Assembly: GCF_003688895.1 (NCBI RefSeq)
Contig: NZ_REFV01000009.1
Span: 62,001-126,000 of the forward strand
Direction of reading: 5' to 3'
Length of the DNA stretch: 64,000 bases
Origin: Dokdonia sinensis
GTDB taxonomy: Bacteria; Bacteroidota; Bacteroidia; Flavobacteriales; Flavobacteriaceae
Shown here: piece by piece, positions 26,269-34,233 of the stretch
Numbering within the stretch: position 1 is the first letter of the stretch
Layout: every line of letters begins with the position of its first letter
Made by a program: the position numbers and the translations under genes
Notes under the pieces: model-generated
Databases searched by the model: none
Told to the model about the DNA's origin: nothing
Seen by the model: only the letters and a program-made list of their open reading frames with translations

Positions 26269-26323
26269 AAAGGTTAACACGCATTTTTAATTTTGTATTT
26301 TTAAGGAGAGAATGTTAACCTTT
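26269..26323. promoter_or_regulatory. Inverted repeat across the OmpA/sigma-factor divergent promoter
   Basis: AAAGGTTAAC (26269-26278) and GTTAACCTTT (26314-26323) are perfect 10-bp inverted copies, 35 bases apart, with the candidate -7 box of the sigma gene between them. The right arm overlaps the first possible sigma ATG. An operator for the divergent pair is inferred. Confidence 0.45.
26288..26295 (+). promoter_or_regulatory. Candidate -7 box of the sigma-factor gene
   Basis: TAATTTTG fits TANNTTTG exactly, 17 bases before the first ATG (26312) and 47 before the second (26342). Confidence 0.4.
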
Positions 26324-26890
26324 TATGACCAATCATCATTAATGACAAAGGAACCCGCTATAAGAGATTTAAAATCAGGCGATGCTCAGGCATATAAGGG
26401 GATTTATGATGGATATCGAGAAGCTTTTTTTGCTTTCGCGAAAGCGTACAATCTACCGCAGGAAGATCTGGTAGATATATATCAAGATAGTGTGCTTAAA
26501 TTATACGAGAATGTGATGTCACGCAAGGTGACTGAATTCTCGAGCACCATCAAAACATATCTTTTTAGTATCGGGAAGTTTAAAATTTATGAGACGCTAC
26601 GCGCCAGGAAAAAGATGATGCCTGCTGGCGAATTAGAATTAGAAGATCAAAACATAGAAACCGCCGAACTCGAAGAAAACGGATTAACACCTAGGCAGGA
26701 ACAATTAAAGGTTCAGTTTAAAAAACTGGGAGAGCGGTGCCGGCATATTTTAGAACTGTTTTACCTAAAAGGCCTTCGAATCGCCGAAATTAAAGAAGCT
26801 GAGGGTTATGAAAATGAAAATACCGTAAAGGCCACAAAATCACGTTGCCTCAAACAATTAAAACAACTGATGTCCCCTAAAAATGACTAA
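26312..26890 (+). CDS. RNA polymerase sigma-70 family (ECF-like) factor
   Basis: A 192-residue sigma factor. Region 2 runs through FFAFAKAYNLPQEDLVDIYQDSVLKLYENV and TIKTYLFSIGKFKIYE. Region 4 is the helix-turn-helix KLGERCRHILELFYLKGLRIAEIKEAEGYENENTVKATKSRCLKQL. The palindrome at 26432-26445 encodes AFAKA within region 2. A second ATG at 26342 is plausible because the first overlaps an inverted repeat. The stop overlaps the next gene by eight bases, so sigma and the anti-sigma-like protein are translationally coupled, the usual ECF pair arrangement. Confidence 0.9.
   Translation: MLTFYDQSSLMTKEPAIRDLKSGDAQAYKGIYDGYREAFFAFAKAYNLPQEDLVDIYQDSVLKLYENVMSRKVTEFSSTIKTYLFSIGKFKIYETLRARKKMMPAGELELEDQNIETAELEENGLTPRQEQLKVQFKKLGERCRHILELFYLKGLRIAEIKEAEGYENENTVKATKSRCLKQLKQLMSPKND
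26432..26445. repeat. Palindrome copy (perfect), in the sigma factor
   Basis: Plus-strand reading AFAKAY in sigma region 2; right flank GTAC. Confidence 0.95.
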
Positions 26891-27611
26891 CGAAACCCTC
26901 ATAGAAAAGTATTTTACCGCGGGTCTTACTCCAGAGGAGCAAGCACTTTTCAATAGTCGCTTGACTCAAGATCCAGAGTTTGCTGCACGATTTGAGCTCG
27001 AGAAGGATCTGCGCGCTGTGCTTATAGATAAAGGAAAAGAAGACTTGAAAACTCAATTCCAAATCTTGGAAGACCAGAGGTACAATTCTGACTCTACAAT
27101 AGAAAAGAGCAGCTTCCTAAAATATGCCGTCGCGGCTTGCATCATCATAGGTACAACCTTGCTGGCAGTAAACTTTTTTAAGCCATCACTTTCAAACGAA
27201 GAGCTATTTGCTCAAAATTTCCAGCCTTATTCTAATATCATAGCTCCTGTAGAGCGCGGAGAAACCCCAGATGATCTTTTAGGAAAGTCTTTTGCTCTTT
27301 ATGAACAAGGCAATTATGAAGAAGCCCAACGCAAGTTTCAAGAATTGTATGATGCCTCTGGTGACCGTTACCTGCTATTTTATCGCGCAAATGCACTTCT
27401 AGCCCTTGATAGGAGTGCTGATGCGATTGAGGTTTTCAAGTCTCACCAAGAAACAACTGATAATTTTTTGGGAAAATCCAAGTGGTACCTCGCTCTTTCT
27501 TACCTTAAAAATAACGATAGCCAAAAAGCCATTGAACTTTTAAAAGAAATCAAACAAACAAAAACATACAATCACGAGAGGGTTGATGCTATAGTTGATG
27601 AGTTAGAGTGA
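26883..27611 (+). CDS. Membrane-anchored anti-sigma-like protein with periplasmic TPR
   Basis: A 242-residue protein. The cytoplasmic N terminus (IEKYFTAGLTPEEQALFNSRL then DPEFAARFELEKDLR) resembles the start of Bacteroidota anti-sigma factors that lack a zinc motif. One membrane segment spans about residues 79-99 (KYAVAACIIIGTTLLAVNFF). The periplasmic part has TPR helices (GKSFALYEQGNYEEAQRKF; WYLALSYLKNNDSQKAIELL). It overlaps the sigma gene by eight bases and converges on the CHAT protease gene with a 23-bp overlap of the coding ends. Anti-sigma function is inferred. Confidence 0.75.
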   Translation: MTNETLIEKYFTAGLTPEEQALFNSRLTQDPEFAARFELEKDLRAVLIDKGKEDLKTQFQILEDQRYNSDSTIEKSSFLKYAVAACIIIGTTLLAVNFFKPSLSNEELFAQNFQPYSNIIAPVERGETPDDLLGKSFALYEQGNYEEAQRKFQELYDASGDRYLLFYRANALLALDRSADAIEVFKSHQETTDNFLGKSKWYLALSYLKNNDSQKAIELLKEIKQTKTYNHERVDAIVDELE

Positions 27612-30603
27612 GTTTTTTACGCTTTTGCGAAAGCATAATTATAAAGATAAGTATTGCCATCGCTACCCCAGCTAGAAGATACCAGCCCCACGCTACGGGT
27701 ACCTCTAAAGGTCTGGCATCACCACTAAGCGTAAATCCAGCCCAATAATACGGATGCCTTAGGGCTGAATCTTTTGTGCTGGATAAATAATCCAGTTTTG
27801 CTTGTTGTAGTGCCTTTGCTTTAGGCATCCCATTTATAAGATGTTTATAGAAGGCGCTCATAATAGTTTTAGTGGTTTTGTCGCTTACTTGCCAGAGTGT
27901 TGTGATAGTGCTTTGGGTGCCAGCGTATGTAAAGGCTCTAGATAAACTTTGAAGGTCTTCCCCTTCTTTTTTTACACCGATTCCAGTATTACAAGCACTT
28001 AAAACAACAAGGTTTGCAGGGATACTTAAGGCATAGATTTCGTTAAAATTGAGACGCTTATCGTGAGTAAAAAGTATAGAAGAGTTGTTATCTTCCTTGT
28101 CGCTGGCTATTGCGTGAGCTGCCATATGGATTATATCATAATTAGAAGAATTTTCAATAAACTTTTGTTTTGAAGCCTTATCTGCAAGGTATAGATCGCC
28201 TTTAGTGATTTCGGCAATTTGCAAACTCTCTTCCCGAGCAAAAGGAAGTTCGAAAAGCCCATTTCTCTTGAGCTCTAAGATATCCTGGTCATCTTTAAAA
28301 CTTTCCTGATACTCCGGTGAGAAAATTGCAGTACCTCTCTCAAGGCTTGAGTTTCCCTCTAGTTGCGATTGTAGTAGGGGTAAGGAAAAAGCAACCGAGG
28401 TATTGTATTTTTCTAGAAGGAATGCTCCAGTTTTATCTATTAGGGCATCAAAGGGGACAAACGTTAATTCGTTTTTTGTAATAAAAATTAACCTTGATTT
28501 ATTTTTGTCGTTTAGAATGTTTGAGAATGGTTCAATAAGTAAATGATATAAATCTTTTGCGGCACTATCTGCATTTACGTTTCTGCTCAAAATTGCATTG
28601 CGGTGCTCAGAAATTTTATCGCTTAGTTGCTTTCTACTTCCGATTGATTTAAAAACAATTTGATTATTAGTAATTGCAACTGCAAATGCGTCATCCGTAC
28701 CTAATACAAATCTTATGTAAACCTCACTCTCATTTATCTTCTCTTGAAACTTGCTAATATCCCATTTGTCTAAATGCATTGGGTTTTTAGTTATTGTTTC
28801 TCTCTGAATAATATTTGAAATACTATCAACAGAGCTTCGTATAGAACTGGTAGCGTATCCTGATATTTTAACTTGAGAAGCGAGCACATCATTTTTAATA
28901 TTTATAATATCGAGGAGAACGGCAAAGTCACCTCCAATTTGTTCATTCTTTTTTCTTTTGGCATTAAAGGTTTTGAGAAGATGTTGTGACAGGTTATTTT
29001 CTATTAGAGAAAAAATATTTTCCTTGGGTTTAATATTGTCAATATCCTCTAGTAAGTATTGATTAATCTGAGTACTAATTTCTTCTAGCTTTGGGTTGTA
29101 AATTTCTTGATTATAAAAGGCATTAAACTTTTGTGCAGTAATTATGGCTAAATCTGTTTTTCTATTCAAATGAAAATCCTTGCCACTCGCTTCAAATAGT
29201 CTTTTGTAACTAGCTACGAGGTCAATTAGAACGCTCAACGTTTCTACAGAATTCTCTGGATTAAAGTCGGCTATTGTTAATCTGTCTTTGCCTACTTCTT
29301 CACTTTTAATAAGCTTATTTAAAGCCTTACTTAAATGTTCTTCATAAGACTTATTGTCGCCAGTTATCAGGGCGCTTTCTGCTTTTAAATTTTCCACTCT
29401 TGCTTGAAATGGTTGAAAATAGTTAGCCCCCAGAATTTGGATATCTTCAAAATCTAGGGCCATATTTTTGTAATCTTGATTCTCAAAATGATTGCGACCC
29501 ATCATAAATTTTGTAACACTATAATTATGTATGCAATCATTACCATTCATTTCAGAAGCATAGATAGGCAGGTGTTTGAGATTTTCTTCGAGCTCCCAAA
29601 CCATTTCCATTTTAAGAACGGCAAGGTAAAATGGCTCTAAAAAGTAGCAGTCCGATGTTTTCATCTGGTACCGGATTTCTTTCATTTCTTCAAATAATTC
29701 TTTAGACGCTGCTACATCTCCCTTATGAGCATAATATCTTAATTGGGGTAGAAGCGTATATAGAACAGCTTGAAGTCGAGCATTAATTTTGTCATCAGGT
29801 AGATGGCCAGCAACAAGATTATCTGAGGTTAGCCATTGTGATTTATTGTCATTTAAGATATCAAGGGTTTCCTTAGCACTTATGAAGTCACCGTACTGTA
29901 TATATTCATTTACAAGATTCCCTAACTTATGAATCATAGCTCCAGGGTCACTATTAGCATTATTGAGTCCGAATGACACCCCTTGCTTATAATAATCTAG
30001 CGCTTTATCAGTAATGCCAAGGTCACCATAGGAAGAACCCAGAAAGTTATATAAGTCAGAAACTGTGGTAGAATCTATAGGTTTATTTTTAAACGCTGTT
30101 TCAATACCTCTGGAAGCATAAAATGCAGATTTATAGTATTCTCTAAAGTGATTTTTGAGATAGGTAAGATCAGTTAGCACAGAGACGATGTTGGTGCCTT
30201 TGGCATTTTGAGATTCAAGAATTTGTAAGAGTTCCTGTGCCACAGTAACAGAAAAATCCAGACCTTTAATTTCACTACCTGCAACGTAATAATTACCTGT
30301 TGCATAAGTTAGAAACTCAAGATCTGTAGTGTTACTCTGTAGTAGATGCCTGTCGTTCCAAACAGAATCTAAGAATTCCACCCCTTTTTCTATTTCATTA
30401 TTTTGTACAGCCTTCATACCTTTTGCGGCCCAAAATCTTTGCCTGTGGAGATTCTTATTAATTTTGATGGTGTTGATGGCTTTATCAAAATCGTTTGCTT
30501 GGAAAATCAGAGAGTCTATGGAGCGTGAGATTTGATCCTGACTTTGAGCCATCAGAAAAAGGGGGAAGAAAATAAACACAAGGCAAAATCGAAATATCTT
30601 CAT
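27589..30603 (-). CDS. Membrane-anchored TPR-CHAT cysteine protease
   Basis: A 1004-residue protein with a signal peptide (FCLVFIFFPLFLMAQ), a long helical TPR region (to about residue 640), a CHAT (caspase-HetF-associated) peptidase domain and a C-terminal membrane segment (about 973-990) followed by KRKK. The catalytic dyad appears intact: His in IIHMAAHA (about 830) and Cys in VVLSACNTG (about 871). Signal peptide plus tail anchor place TPR and protease in the periplasm. Its gene end overlaps that of the anti-sigma-like protein, whose TPR is also periplasmic. CHAT proteases are known in caspase-like signalling and as Csx29 of type III-E CRISPR; no CRISPR is present here. A degenerate palindrome (27621-27634) encodes LSQKR at the membrane exit. 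Confidence 0.9.
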   Translation of the reverse strand: MKIFRFCLVFIFFPLFLMAQSQDQISRSIDSLIFQANDFDKAINTIKINKNLHRQRFWAAKGMKAVQNNEIEKGVEFLDSVWNDRHLLQSNTTDLEFLTYATGNYYVAGSEIKGLDFSVTVAQELLQILESQNAKGTNIVSVLTDLTYLKNHFREYYKSAFYASRGIETAFKNKPIDSTTVSDLYNFLGSSYGDLGITDKALDYYKQGVSFGLNNANSDPGAMIHKLGNLVNEYIQYGDFISAKETLDILNDNKSQWLTSDNLVAGHLPDDKINARLQAVLYTLLPQLRYYAHKGDVAASKELFEEMKEIRYQMKTSDCYFLEPFYLAVLKMEMVWELEENLKHLPIYASEMNGNDCIHNYSVTKFMMGRNHFENQDYKNMALDFEDIQILGANYFQPFQARVENLKAESALITGDNKSYEEHLSKALNKLIKSEEVGKDRLTIADFNPENSVETLSVLIDLVASYKRLFEASGKDFHLNRKTDLAIITAQKFNAFYNQEIYNPKLEEISTQINQYLLEDIDNIKPKENIFSLIENNLSQHLLKTFNAKRKKNEQIGGDFAVLLDIINIKNDVLASQVKISGYATSSIRSSVDSISNIIQRETITKNPMHLDKWDISKFQEKINESEVYIRFVLGTDDAFAVAITNNQIVFKSIGSRKQLSDKISEHRNAILSRNVNADSAAKDLYHLLIEPFSNILNDKNKSRLIFITKNELTFVPFDALIDKTGAFLLEKYNTSVAFSLPLLQSQLEGNSSLERGTAIFSPEYQESFKDDQDILELKRNGLFELPFAREESLQIAEITKGDLYLADKASKQKFIENSSNYDIIHMAAHAIASDKEDNNSSILFTHDKRLNFNEIYALSIPANLVVLSACNTGIGVKKEGEDLQSLSRAFTYAGTQSTITTLWQVSDKTTKTIMSAFYKHLINGMPKAKALQQAKLDYLSSTKDSALRHPYYWAGFTLSGDARPLEVPVAWGWYLLAGVAMAILIFIIMLSQKRKKLTLTHQL
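27621..27634. repeat. Palindrome copy (one mismatch), in the CHAT protease
   Basis: GCTTTTGCGAAAGC. Minus-strand reading LSQKR at the cytoplasmic end of the tail anchor. Confidence 0.8.
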
Positions 30604-30648
30604 TGAAAAAGACTTTTAGGTTCTAGTAAAATTATGAAATTCAAACAA

Positions 30649-31341
30649 TTACCTAAACAAATGCTTAACTTTTAATCTCCTGTCAGAATTTAGTTTATGA
30701 ACCACTTTTATAAATGCCAGTGCCGTAATAAGGGCATCTCCTGCTGAGGTATGCCTGTCGTGTAAAGGAATTTTTAACGCCTCTGCAAGCTCGTCGAGAG
30801 AATATCTTTTTTCTTGTAAAGGATGATTTACGGGGTGAACAAGGCGTTTATACAGTATTTCAGTATCCAACACTCTGTTTTTGAGCTTACCTAATCCGTT
30901 TCTTTTAAGAGACTGGTTTATGACCGCAACATCAAACCCTACGTGATGCCCTACAAGTATATCAGTTCCAATAAAGTCTAGACATTGCCCTATTGCATCT
31001 TGCTCATTTACCTTTTCATAATTACCTTGTTTAAGTATTCCGTGTATGGCAGCGCTTTCTGGATTGTAAACGTCCTGTTTAAGATATAATTCCAAGCTAT
31101 CTGTAACTGAAACAGCATTATCTATAACAGCAACACCTCCTAAGGATAGAATACGATCCTTTTTGTAGTCTAGGCCTGTGGTTTCTGTGTCAAAAACAAC
31201 AAAACGTGTTTGAGCTAGCGTTTTTGCGTCCAGCGTATTCCCAAGAAAACCTGCACGACTTTTTTCTTCGGCAAAGGCTTCGATATATTTTTTCCAGAAG
31301 GCAGGATATTTTTTAGTTGTAGTTTTTGAAAATAAACCCAT
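30649..31341 (-). CDS. DnaQ-like 3'-5' exonuclease
   Basis: A 230-residue DEDDh exonuclease related to the DNA polymerase III epsilon subunit. The ExoI motif is VVFDTETTGLDYKKDRIL, ExoII lies in DILVGHHVGFDVAVIN, and ExoIII is in HDRHTSAGDALITALAF. The first ~45 residues (KKYPAFWKKYIEAFAEEKSRAG) are an extension common in Bacteroidota versions. It abuts the upstream CBS/nucleotidyltransferase gene with no gap (TAG directly before ATG), a pairing also seen in other bacteria. It may trim DNA, RNA or nucleotide signals; the substrate is not evident. Confidence 0.9.
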   Translation of the reverse strand: MGLFSKTTTKKYPAFWKKYIEAFAEEKSRAGFLGNTLDAKTLAQTRFVVFDTETTGLDYKKDRILSLGGVAVIDNAVSVTDSLELYLKQDVYNPESAAIHGILKQGNYEKVNEQDAIGQCLDFIGTDILVGHHVGFDVAVINQSLKRNGLGKLKNRVLDTEILYKRLVHPVNHPLQEKRYSLDELAEALKIPLHDRHTSAGDALITALAFIKVVHKLNSDRRLKVKHLFR

Positions 31342-33252
31342 CTAACTCAAATTTTGGGTCTGAAAACGAATACGGAGCACCTCTTGTAAATCCCTTAACG
31401 GTTTAAAGCAGCGCTTGAGTTTGAGCTTTTCGGATTTTGATAAATCAGATAGATTGATAAAGCGACCACTATTGTCATTTTTTAACCCTTGCTTTACGCG
31501 AAATTTTAATAACGCCTTAAACGCATAAGCACAACTTTCATAAAGCTCTTTATTCTCGGGCTCTAGTTGTGACAATCTTTCAAAACGCTGTGCGGTATTA
31601 TTTACATCTCTTATGTGATGATATAACGCTAATACGCGAGCTCCAGATATAAGCGGTGCCATCGCTCTGTTTTTAATGTCAAATTCATCTTTATGCTCCC
31701 CATCAGATTCCACTAAAAAATTACGGAAGAAACTCACCGGCGGCGGATTTTTAAGTGCATCCTTTGCCATAAATCTAAAGAAAACAGAGGAAGTTGTAAG
31801 CTGACTATATATATGAGTCGTAAGCTCATCTAATAAAAGATTAGAACCATACACAGGACGATAATCAAAGAAAATCCCAGAAAGCAACATACTCTGTGGC
31901 GTAGGATTCATTATCCAACTGCTAAATTGTACTTGCCACTCTTCTAACGACAGACAATATAGCGGATTGCTACCCATCATATCTGCAGGACAATAAGCGT
32001 ATCCTATTTTGTGTAACCGTTTATTCATCCTATTTGCAAGGCGGATAAAGTACGATTTAGTAGCCTCACTCTCATCATCTGGCATATTTTCATATAAGAG
32101 TGCATTATCTTGATCTGTATAAAGCAACTGTTCATTGCGACCCTGGCTACCTAGGGCAAGCCAAACAAAATCTACAGGTGGATCACTTTCCATCTTACGT
32201 AACGAAAGCTCCATCGTGCGGTGCAGTAACGCGTCTTTAAGCTCAGAAAATATATTGAGAATATGAGATAGAGGTAAGTTCTGGTCTAGGTAGCGTTGTA
32301 ATAATACCATCGCCTTTTGCCAGGCCGCACGTAGGATTTTAGTTTTTGGAGCGCGTTTTATTTCTTTAATCAATTCTGCAGGACTGTTACCAAAGGCGAC
32401 TACAATATCGTGTTTACTAAGCACTCCTATCACTTTACTCTCAGAAGTGCCATCTTCTGTAATAATGAGGTGACTTATTCCATTTTTGAGTAGGATTAAT
32501 TGCGCTTGCCCCACGGTTACATCTGGTGGAGCACAAATTACAGGTTGCGCCATGATTTCTTGCACGGCCGTTCCTTCTCGCAAGATGTCATTTGCCACCG
32601 CATTGCGCAATTCTCGATTGGTAAGTACACCTAGTGGTTTCTTATCATTGCACACGACAAGACATCCTATTTTATGTTCCTGCATTAGTTTTGCTCCTTC
32701 TTTTACTAAATTTTCAGGAGAGCAAGAAATAATTTTTGTGCTGTATTTTGCTTTTTCTATGCCCAGTAAATCTGTATTGCGATCGGGCTCATAGGTGTTC
32801 AGCAAGTCACCGCTATGCTGCAGGGTATATGGGTCTTTTATATTTGATGCATAAATAGCAATGAGGTAGTTTGAGATGGCTTTGTTCGCTTTCGCGAAAG
32901 CGGAAAAATCCCCCATAGGCAGCGTGTACAAAATTGTTTCCTCATTTGCCGTGGCCGTTGTGCGGTACGTGTTACCTGAAGTCACCTTTAGACCAAAGAG
33001 GTCACCCTCATCACAGATATCAACCACTTTAATGATATCGCCCGAAGGCCTAGTAATCTTAACGGCACCTTGCTGAACAATATAAAAATGGTCTTGATAA
33101 CTCTGATCGCGCTCAAAGACAATCTGGTCTTTGTCCAGATACACTACCTTAGCTTTGGTACAAATTGTTATAAGGTCATCCTTAGCCATAAAACTAAACG
33201 GAGGAAACTGCTTTAAGAAATCATAAATACGCCTGGCGATGGTGTTTTGCAT
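31342..33252 (-). CDS. cNMP-binding/CBS/DUF294 nucleotidyltransferase-like protein
   Basis: A 636-residue cytoplasmic protein. It has an N-terminal cyclic-nucleotide-binding fold (about residues 15-130, with DQSYQDHFYIVQQGAVKITRP split around the family's jelly roll) and two CBS domains (about 165-290: LMQEHKIGCLVVCNDKKPLGVLTNREL; LLKNGISHLIITED). Then comes a DUF294 putative nucleotidyltransferase with the GSQGR motif (WLALGSQGRNEQLLYTDQDNALL), and DUF294_C. It resembles GlnD-like regulators. The palindrome at 32888-32901 encodes SAFAKANKA in the first domain. The DnaQ gene follows directly, implying joint action. Confidence 0.9.
   Translation of the reverse strand: MQNTIARRIYDFLKQFPPFSFMAKDDLITICTKAKVVYLDKDQIVFERDQSYQDHFYIVQQGAVKITRPSGDIIKVVDICDEGDLFGLKVTSGNTYRTTATANEETILYTLPMGDFSAFAKANKAISNYLIAIYASNIKDPYTLQHSGDLLNTYEPDRNTDLLGIEKAKYSTKIISCSPENLVKEGAKLMQEHKIGCLVVCNDKKPLGVLTNRELRNAVANDILREGTAVQEIMAQPVICAPPDVTVGQAQLILLKNGISHLIITEDGTSESKVIGVLSKHDIVVAFGNSPAELIKEIKRAPKTKILRAAWQKAMVLLQRYLDQNLPLSHILNIFSELKDALLHRTMELSLRKMESDPPVDFVWLALGSQGRNEQLLYTDQDNALLYENMPDDESEATKSYFIRLANRMNKRLHKIGYAYCPADMMGSNPLYCLSLEEWQVQFSSWIMNPTPQSMLLSGIFFDYRPVYGSNLLLDELTTHIYSQLTTSSVFFRFMAKDALKNPPPVSFFRNFLVESDGEHKDEFDIKNRAMAPLISGARVLALYHHIRDVNNTAQRFERLSQLEPENKELYESCAYAFKALLKFRVKQGLKNDNSGRFINLSDLSKSEKLKLKRCFKPLRDLQEVLRIRFQTQNLS
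32888..32901. repeat. Palindrome copy (perfect), in the cNMP/CBS protein
   Basis: Minus-strand reading SAFAKA; + strand right flank GGA. Confidence 0.95.
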
Positions 33253-33453
33253 AAGAAATGGTGACTGCCTTAATTGTTGTCAAAGATATAAAGATAGTGC
33301 TATTACAAGTTTGAGGATTTTTACACTTTGGCTGGAATATTAAAGAGCAATCTAATACCAGAATAGTGACTATAAAGGAAATGTGAGTAGAATGTATAAC
33401 TGTATCCTTACTACTAATTCTAGACTACCAACTTTTCCTCTTATCTTTAGAGT

Positions 33454-34233
33454 ATGAAGAAAAATAAATTAAATGTTGCCCTCATACAGGCAGATCTCAT
33501 TTGGGAAGATGCTGTAAAAAATAGAGCCTATTTTGATAAATTATTGTCAGCTGTTCCGTCAGAAACTGACATTGTTGTTCTCCCCGAGATGTTTACCACG
33601 GGCTTCTCGATGAATCCCTCACCTCTCGCCGAAACAATGGATGGAGCAACCGTACGATGGTTAAAGAAAAATGCGGAGCGGTCAGATATTGCAATATGCG
33701 GGAGCATTATCATTCAAGAAAATGACAAATTTTACAACCGTTTTCTATTTGTCCAACCCAGTGGAAAAGTAACAAGTTATGACAAACGTCACACTTTTAA
33801 TATGGCCGGTGAAGGTAAAAAATACGCAGCTGGAAAAAAACGAGTTTACATCAGTTATCTTGGGTGGAAAATCTTCCCACAAATATGCTACGACCTAAGG
33901 TTTCCTGTATTCTCGAGAAACACAACAGACTATGACCTGATCATCTATGTAGCAAACTGGCCCAAAACCAGAATCGCTGCTTGGGATACGCTTTTAAAGT
34001 CGCGAGCTATTGAAAACATGAGCTATAGCATAGGAGTAAATCGTGTGGGAACAGATGGCAATGACCTAGAATATATAGGCCACTCTGGAGTTTATAATGT
34101 TTTGGGTGAGGAGTGCGCTTTCGCGAAAGCGGAAGAAAAACTAATCACAGCCACGCTTTCTAAATCTCACATTGCCGAGACGAGAAAGAAACTTCCGTTT
34201 CTAGAAGACAAAGATCAATTTCAACTCTTTTAA
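33454..34233 (+). CDS. Nitrilase-superfamily omega-amidase (YafV-like)
   Basis: A 259-residue carbon-nitrogen hydrolase. The Glu-Lys-Cys catalytic set is present: Glu45 in VVLPEMFTTGF, Lys111 in YDKRHTFNMAGE, Cys145 in FPQICYDLRFPVF. YafV/omega-amidase removes ammonia from alpha-ketoglutaramate or its methionine-salvage analogue, after the aminotransferase at 9204-10346. The palindrome at 34117-34130 encodes CAFAKAEE near the C terminus, in an exposed loop position by homology. The stop overlaps the convergent lipoprotein gene by four bases. Confidence 0.93.
   Translation: MKKNKLNVALIQADLIWEDAVKNRAYFDKLLSAVPSETDIVVLPEMFTTGFSMNPSPLAETMDGATVRWLKKNAERSDIAICGSIIIQENDKFYNRFLFVQPSGKVTSYDKRHTFNMAGEGKKYAAGKKRVYISYLGWKIFPQICYDLRFPVFSRNTTDYDLIIYVANWPKTRIAAWDTLLKSRAIENMSYSIGVNRVGTDGNDLEYIGHSGVYNVLGEECAFAKAEEKLITATLSKSHIAETRKKLPFLEDKDQFQLF
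34117..34130. repeat. Palindrome copy (perfect), in the omega-amidase
   Basis: Plus-strand reading CAFAKAEE; right flank GGA even though the gene runs the other way from most GGA-type coding copies. Confidence 0.95.

Noticed and set aside
26312-30603. A type III-E CRISPR (Craspase) locus
   Set aside because: No Cas7-11-like gene or repeat-spacer array is present; only the sigma/CHAT logic is similar.
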